The notes beneath the pieces are model-generated. The model was not told the origin of the DNA and searched no databases. It was given only the letters and a program-made list of their open reading frames with translations. A stretch of 64,000 nucleotides of DNA from Lingula anatina (lineage: Eukaryota; Brachiopoda; Lingulata; Lingulida; Lingulidae): NCBI RefSeq assembly GCF_001039355.2, contig NW_019775910.1:1-64000 (forward strand), read 5' to 3'. The stretch's first letter is position 1; every line of letters begins with the position of its first letter. Shown one piece after another: positions 36,729 to 64,000 of the stretch. A program made the translations under genes and the position numbers.

Positions 36729-38284
36729 CTTTTCTTCTTCTTTTCTTTGTGCCTCCATTTTTGCCATCATCTCATTTCTTTTGGCCCAAGTTTCCTCCAT
36801 TTCTACAATTAAATGAAAATTACAGTAATTATTTACAACAAAAAGTTTGATGGTGCATCTAAAATATTTACTTAATATGATAATTTTTTTTCTAAACATT
36901 TAAAAACTGATGAGAGATGAGTGGACATTTGACTAAACAACTAGCTTATAACCTTAAACAGGTTCTAAATTCTGAGGCAATGGTAAAAATAAACTAGTAA
37001 TTGTGAACAGTGTTTCCCCTGCACTTAAATGAGCGAGGCGCCCGCCTCGCTGAAATTTGCAAGCGCCTCGCTGAAATTTGTCAAAAGCACCGCCTCGTTG
37101 GGCTGAATGGAACGACAAAGTATATTTTCACTCATGCTAACTGAAAATTATATTTATTTCTAAGCAAATATGGCATTTTCTGTTTACATACGTAATCCCA
37201 TGCTTCTGAGCACTTGATTTAGCAGTAACGGAAGTACGCATGCGCGTNNNNNNNNNNNNNNNNNNNNNNNNNNNNNNNNNNNNNNNNNNNNNNNNNNNNN
37301 NNNNNNNNNNNNNNNNNNNNNNNNNNNNNNNNNNNNNNNNNNNNNNNNNNNNNNNNNNNNNNNNNNNNNNNNNNNNNNNNNNNNNNNNNNNNNNNNNNNN
37401 NNNNNNNNNNNNNNNNNNNNNNNNNNNNNNNNNNNNNNNNNNNNNNNNNNNNNNNNNNNNNNNNNNNNNNNNNNNNNNNNNNNNNNNNNNNNNNNNNNNN
37501 NNNNNNNNNNNNNNNNNNNNNNNNNNNNNNNNNNNNNNNNNNNNNNNNNNNNNNNNNNNNNNNNNNNNNNNNNNNNNNNNNNNNNNNNNNNNNNNNNNNN
37601 NNNNNNNNNNNNNNNNNNNNNNNNNNNNNNNNNNNNNNNNNNNNNNNNNNNNNNNNNNNAAGATATATATATAAGCAAGTTATTTTGTGTCATTTTGTGT
37701 CAGTTCAATTTTTAGCACGTTAAAATAAGTTTTAAGCATTTTTGAGATCACAAAGGCCATACATTTTCACGACCAAAGTTAAACTGCAGACTAAGAGCTC
37801 CACAGATTAAATATGACAAACTGCATTGAAAACTTGCTGTGCCATCCCCACAGTTGATCTATTCAGTGCCTATTGTGGGATTATGCAGCATGTATTCAAG
37901 TGGGCCATATTTTGTCCGCAGATCTGTTACTGTTAGTCCACCGATCATCTGAATGCTGGCTCAGGAACCATTCCTAAGCTTACTCTATTTTATTGTCTCT
38001 ATGGGGGTATATGGGGACTTTACGACATACGGTTTGAATACTTTGACCACTTTTGATAGGGCTTTTTTTGCATTGTATTAGATTAATGTGGCAGTCTAAG
38101 GTTGTTCTAGGTGGTTTTAAAACCATTTGGGATTTTACGACAGTCATTTACTATCCAATCAAGGTGACAGCCGAGCGTGGGAACACAGCTGAAGTGTCAT
38201 GGACAAACCTTTCGTCCTTCTCCTATCCTCCACCTCCGGAGGGGTCTCCATGCGGTCCAGGATATTGCCCAACAAATCCATCTT
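36729..38284 (-). CDS. 5' exons of a SPAG7-like protein, rest not found
   Basis: The start codon is at 38281. Exon 1 codes 24 residues to 38209 and ends AAAG/GTTTGT. Exon 2 is 36802-36729 and completes the split codon in frame, giving MDLLGNILDRMETPPEVED and then a charged helix ending KMEAQRKEEEK. The start resembles human SPAG7 (DLLG-x-IL-x-x-ME-x-PP), an R3H-domain nuclear protein with an alpha-helical N-terminus. The R3H exons that should follow are absent and may lie in the breaks at 36530 or 37248-37659. Alternatively these two exons are the real 5' end of the NKRF-like gene; exon 2 ends in phase 0, so the phases cannot exclude this. A consensus acceptor (TTTCAG/AAG) before the ATG and a donor at 38516/38515 suggest an upstream non-coding exon. 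Confidence 0.6.
37248..37659. other. Assembly gap, 412 N
   Basis: Unsequenced. It lies in the intron between the two SPAG7-like exons. A GC-rich repeat (CGCCTCGCTGAAATTTG, about three times) lies just before it at 37030-37110. Confidence 1.
37785..37970. mobile_element. MITE family D copy
   Basis: Shares CTATTCAGTGCCTATTGTG, ATTCAAGTGGGCCATAT and the terminal CTGAATGCTGGCTC with the family. It lies in the SPAG7-like intron. Confidence 0.6.
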
Positions 38285-38516
38285 CTGAAACAGAAATAGC
38301 AATTTCAAATACGTACACTTGTCAATCATTCAGTAAATGTATGTATTTTGTGGACTGTATGGAAATTGACTTTTTTCTTTCATTTTTCAATTATTAATAT
38401 TAAAGGAAATATATATACCCAAAATTACGGGTGATATTTGGCTCCTTTCTCTCCAACGTCATATTTCAAAAACTACTTTTATTTCACTGTCACATTAACA
38501 TCGCTCATAACTTACC

Positions 38517-38748
38517 TTTATCTCTGATTCAAACAAAACTACACTAATTTCGATATCACGCAAAGAGAAACTTCTCGTGGGACTCCATGTTGCAAGTACC
38601 CGGATAAAATTGTAGAAATCATTTTCAACGAATCAGAATCACCGTGATAGTAAAGCCCGTAGCTAGTTGATTAATTTTGTCCAATGAAATTCCAGCAATT
38701 TCGCAGCCGGGTCTTGATGTGCTACACAATTTCGGCATCAATTTTGAG
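38517..38748. promoter_or_regulatory. Likely bidirectional promoter, SPAG7-like / PRPF6
   Basis: The minus-strand gene's putative 5' UTR donor at 38516 and the PRPF6 ATG at 38749 are 232 bases apart. The two genes are divergent, so both transcription starts must lie within this space. It has no TATA box and one CCAAT box at 38681-38685, facing PRPF6, as in housekeeping promoters. Placement is inferred from gene arrangement. Confidence 0.55.
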
Positions 38749-59003
<20,255 letters not shown>

Positions 59004-60750
59004 AGAACGCTTTCCAAATTTCAAGGATGAAGACTGAAGAACTACTAAAAACAGTAGCTGCATTGATGTAAATACTGTCCTGAATGAAACTTTTCCAATC
59101 AGAAATTGGAAGAAAAAATACAGGGCTTCTAGAAACTGTATGTGCATCTATTAGAAAATTATAAGAACAGGAAAGATTTTCTAGAAACCATGGATTCACA
59201 GACAGAACATCTAAAAATAATGTCTGCATCCAGGCAACTAGAAGCAATTCATTTTGTATTGACATTAATTTTGTTGTTAACCGAGAGCTCATTTGCACAC
59301 TAATTGGTGTCAAGGAAATTTGATGTAAGGAAAGCTGCCCAGCATGCTGTATTCTAAAGCAACTGTTTTCACTTGGTGGGAAAATGTGTTCAAAATAACT
59401 AGATTGATATATTCGTGAAAACTAAATTCCTTATTTTTCAAAAATCCTGTGTGGGCTGCTTTGTCTTAATTTCATTCAGAGGAACAACTGAAGCTGGCAG
59501 TAAATTGTAATTTCACTGTTTACTGATCTTATGAAACCATTGATATATGGGGCGGGGTGAATGATAACAAGCCACCTGAGGAAAAAAAAAAAACACTCGA
59601 CAGGAAAAAGGTATTTCAGGTACCTAGTAGCATTGAAGTGTTTAATTCAGCACTTGGCTTAGGAGAGAATTACCAGAAAAAACAATCTCATATTTTATTG
59701 TGATATATGAAAAAGCCAATAAATAATCACCCATAAAAACAGGAAAGTTTTTTTTCTTTCTGTCTCTCTACTAGCACGTACAGTTTTACAAGAGGTTCTG
59801 AATAACAAAGATTTATGATAAAAACTTAGGAAAATGAACATACTACATAACTACAGGTAGGTTTTGCAAATTACTATCCTGAACAAATTACGGACCATGC
59901 CATCACTACACCTTTACTTGGTTCCCTATTCCAGTGTGTTATTCAATTTAGATTATAGTTCAATGACGCCCAAAGTAGAATGAGTTCTTGTACATTAACA
60001 TGTTTTAAGTATATTTCTTGCAATTTTGTTCAAGTACTTTAAACACATTGAGTTTTTTTTTTTTTACAGTTCCTAGGTGACTGATGATTTTTATAATTTT
60101 GTACCTTGTTTTCTATCTATGATTTATTTTATTTGACACCGGAGAATCCACATCCTATTTACTAGCTATCCATGCCGTCTTCAGGCACCAGTTTCACACA
60201 CACACAACAACAAAAATTTCTTTAATTTGTGGTGTTATCACTTCAAATAGCATGAAATAATACTAGGTCATGACTTTTTCAATCTTTATTTCGGAGGATG
60301 TTTCTTTATATCTATAATCATTTTATTTTTTTCCAAAGTTTTGAAATTTGCTTGTAAAATCCCATGACAGCTATTTAGCGTGAACCCCCAGGGAGTTAGG
60401 TCGATCTAGTTGGATCGATCTAATCTCTGGGAATGGGGTCTTAGTTACATATACTGTGAAAGTGAATAAGAGATTTGACAGCAATTTTGTATCAAGCAGT
60501 AGAGACCCCTGTAGTTAGAGAACAGCTCAATTTATAGGAGCCAATGAGTTTGTAACTCAGCAGACCAAATTTGGGCTAAAACATTTTCCCATTTTACAGG
60601 CACCCACAGACACTTAATTGTTGCATAGTAGATTGCAAGTCCTTGATCTGTAACCAATATTTTTTAATTATTATTTATTGAGTATTAGGTGCCTAAATAC
60701 ATTGTCACTTTCAAATTGTACATCATAATATCCACATTTTAATACTGACT
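59004..60750. other. PRPF6 3' UTR and intergenic space
   Basis: AATAAA at 59718-59723 is a good poly(A) signal, which would give a 3' UTR of about 740 bases. A truncated family B MITE lies at 60366-60442 (ends GGGAATGGGGTCTTA). No further gene is seen before the zinc-finger gene that converges from the right. Confidence 0.6.
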
Positions 60751-62969
<2,219 letters not shown>

Positions 62970-63337
62970 GACTTCTTCTTGGATATTTTTTTTTTTTTAT
63001 GAAAGAGCTTGCCCAATGTCTATATTTTGGCAAGTCTGTCAGCGAGAATCCTGTGCTGAAAAGAACAATATTTCTTGCAAAATCACAATTTCTGCAGCTT
63101 GTTAATGTATACTTAAACTATTGTGTATTTTTAAAATACAGTGATACATGTATCTCCGACGACGACCTCTCGGTCTTCGAATAAAGTCCATGCGATCCCA
63201 ACACCAAATTTATCATAGATGTCGGGTCCGATACCATCTGATAATTTCAGTAATCTATCGAGCCCAACGTTCAAACGATTAGATTTTTGAACAAATAAAG
63301 TACTAATACAGTGGACGGTTTTTTGAGAACTCTTTCT
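62970..63337. other. 5' flank of the zinc-finger gene
   Basis: A T-run at 62987-62998 lies just upstream of the start codon. No convincing TATA box or exon is seen. Confidence 0.4.
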
Positions 63338-63439
63338 AGTAGACTGCTTATCCAGGGCCCGAAGTTGGATATTGTTATTATTTGGAGCGGTGATGGCGTC
63401 ATTATGCAAGATAGTCTTGAGCTTAAACTCGATAGAAAA

Positions 63440-63490
<51 letters not shown>

Positions 63491-63600
63491 ATATTTATAG
63501 AGTAACGAGTTATCATTATCATACGTCTTGACGTCATTACTTAGTGTCCTCTAATTTTGAGACAATATCCAACTTCGGGCCTTGGACAATCTGCAGTAGA
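63338..63600. mobile_element. TIR element with an inner AAAT microsatellite (family G)
   Basis: CAGGGCCCGAAGTTGGATAT at 63353 is mirrored by ATATCCAACTTCGGGCCTTG at 63565, and the similarity extends about 14 bases further out on each side. The interior has an AAAT run (63438-63492). No coding capacity. Confidence 0.8.
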
Positions 63601-64000
63601 GAGGTTCTTCCACTGTCTCTTTTTTCAAAAACGTATATGTTTAGACTTTTAGGAGGGTGGGGCTTTTAAGTCTTCCAATAATTATTGTTTGGAGTGCAAG
63701 AACCTGTTTTTAAATATCACTTCAGGTGCAGGAGAAAATTTCAATGCTGTCTGAAAAAGAGGAAATGAAAGGTTTGTAAATAATATGTGGAGTGCAACAT
63801 TAACCTACATTGTATTAACGTTCGAAATGCCTTATATTTATGCACCTGCTTGTGAGGTCCACTAATGCTTCATATTTAGAGTATTTTCTCACTTATTTTG
63901 AGATGAAAGATCAATTCAAATTTCCAAAAAGTTATTACATCTTTTCTTAATTACTGCATGCATGCTTATCGAATATACTGGGTACATGCATTCAATGATA
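63601..64000. other. Right end, nothing recognised
   Basis: No exon, RNA gene or clear repeat is seen. Confidence 0.4.

Overview
The window is nuclear DNA from an animal. It is AT-rich and intron-dense, with long introns, many microsatellites and miniature inverted-repeat elements, and no bacterial gene organisation. The clearest marker is a complete 24-exon PRPF6 gene (tri-snRNP splicing factor). A secreted six-cysteine CS-alpha-beta defensin with a short first loop, and dispersed repeats of the kind seen in marine invertebrates, suggest a lophotrochozoan, perhaps a mollusc. The phylum is an inference.

Layout: (1) 1484-6976, minus strand: a four-exon gene for a secreted protein of about 1050 residues with a VioB/chromopyrrolate-synthase-type ferritin-like domain. 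(2) 8130-17145: a large, imperfect inverted duplication. Its left arm carries, and its right arm lacks, about 3.9 kb holding a three-exon defensin-like gene (12382-13460, plus strand). (3) 17-22 kb: gene-poor, with a 34-bp minisatellite and two adjacent TIR elements. (4) 22173-33028, minus strand: a gene for a dsRBD-like/G-patch/R3H protein, probably of the NKRF family. Its 5' exons appear twice because of an assembly join. (5) 36729-38284, minus strand: two exons whose product starts like SPAG7, head-to-head with PRPF6 across a compact shared promoter region. (6) 38749-59003, plus strand: PRPF6, with exons 11-20 present twice. (7) 60751-62969, minus strand: an intronless C2H2 zinc-finger gene, tail-to-tail with PRPF6, interrupted by an N gap and carrying a duplicated finger block.

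Three large local duplications (28.9-36.5 kb, 43.7-56.9 kb, 61.6-62.6 kb) each meet at an N. They differ mainly by silent changes and by intronic indels or element insertions. In PRPF6 the join would break the reading frame. They are best read as two haplotypes of one locus placed side by side.

The most unusual biology is a recurrent pattern in PRPF6 and the NKRF-like gene. Short exon-edge segments, often including the splice site, are tandemly repeated in the adjoining intron or 3' UTR, leaving arrays of decoy acceptors, decoy donors and decayed mini-exons. PRPF6 and NKRF-like proteins both work in nuclear RNA metabolism, but beyond that no operon-like functional linkage is expected here.
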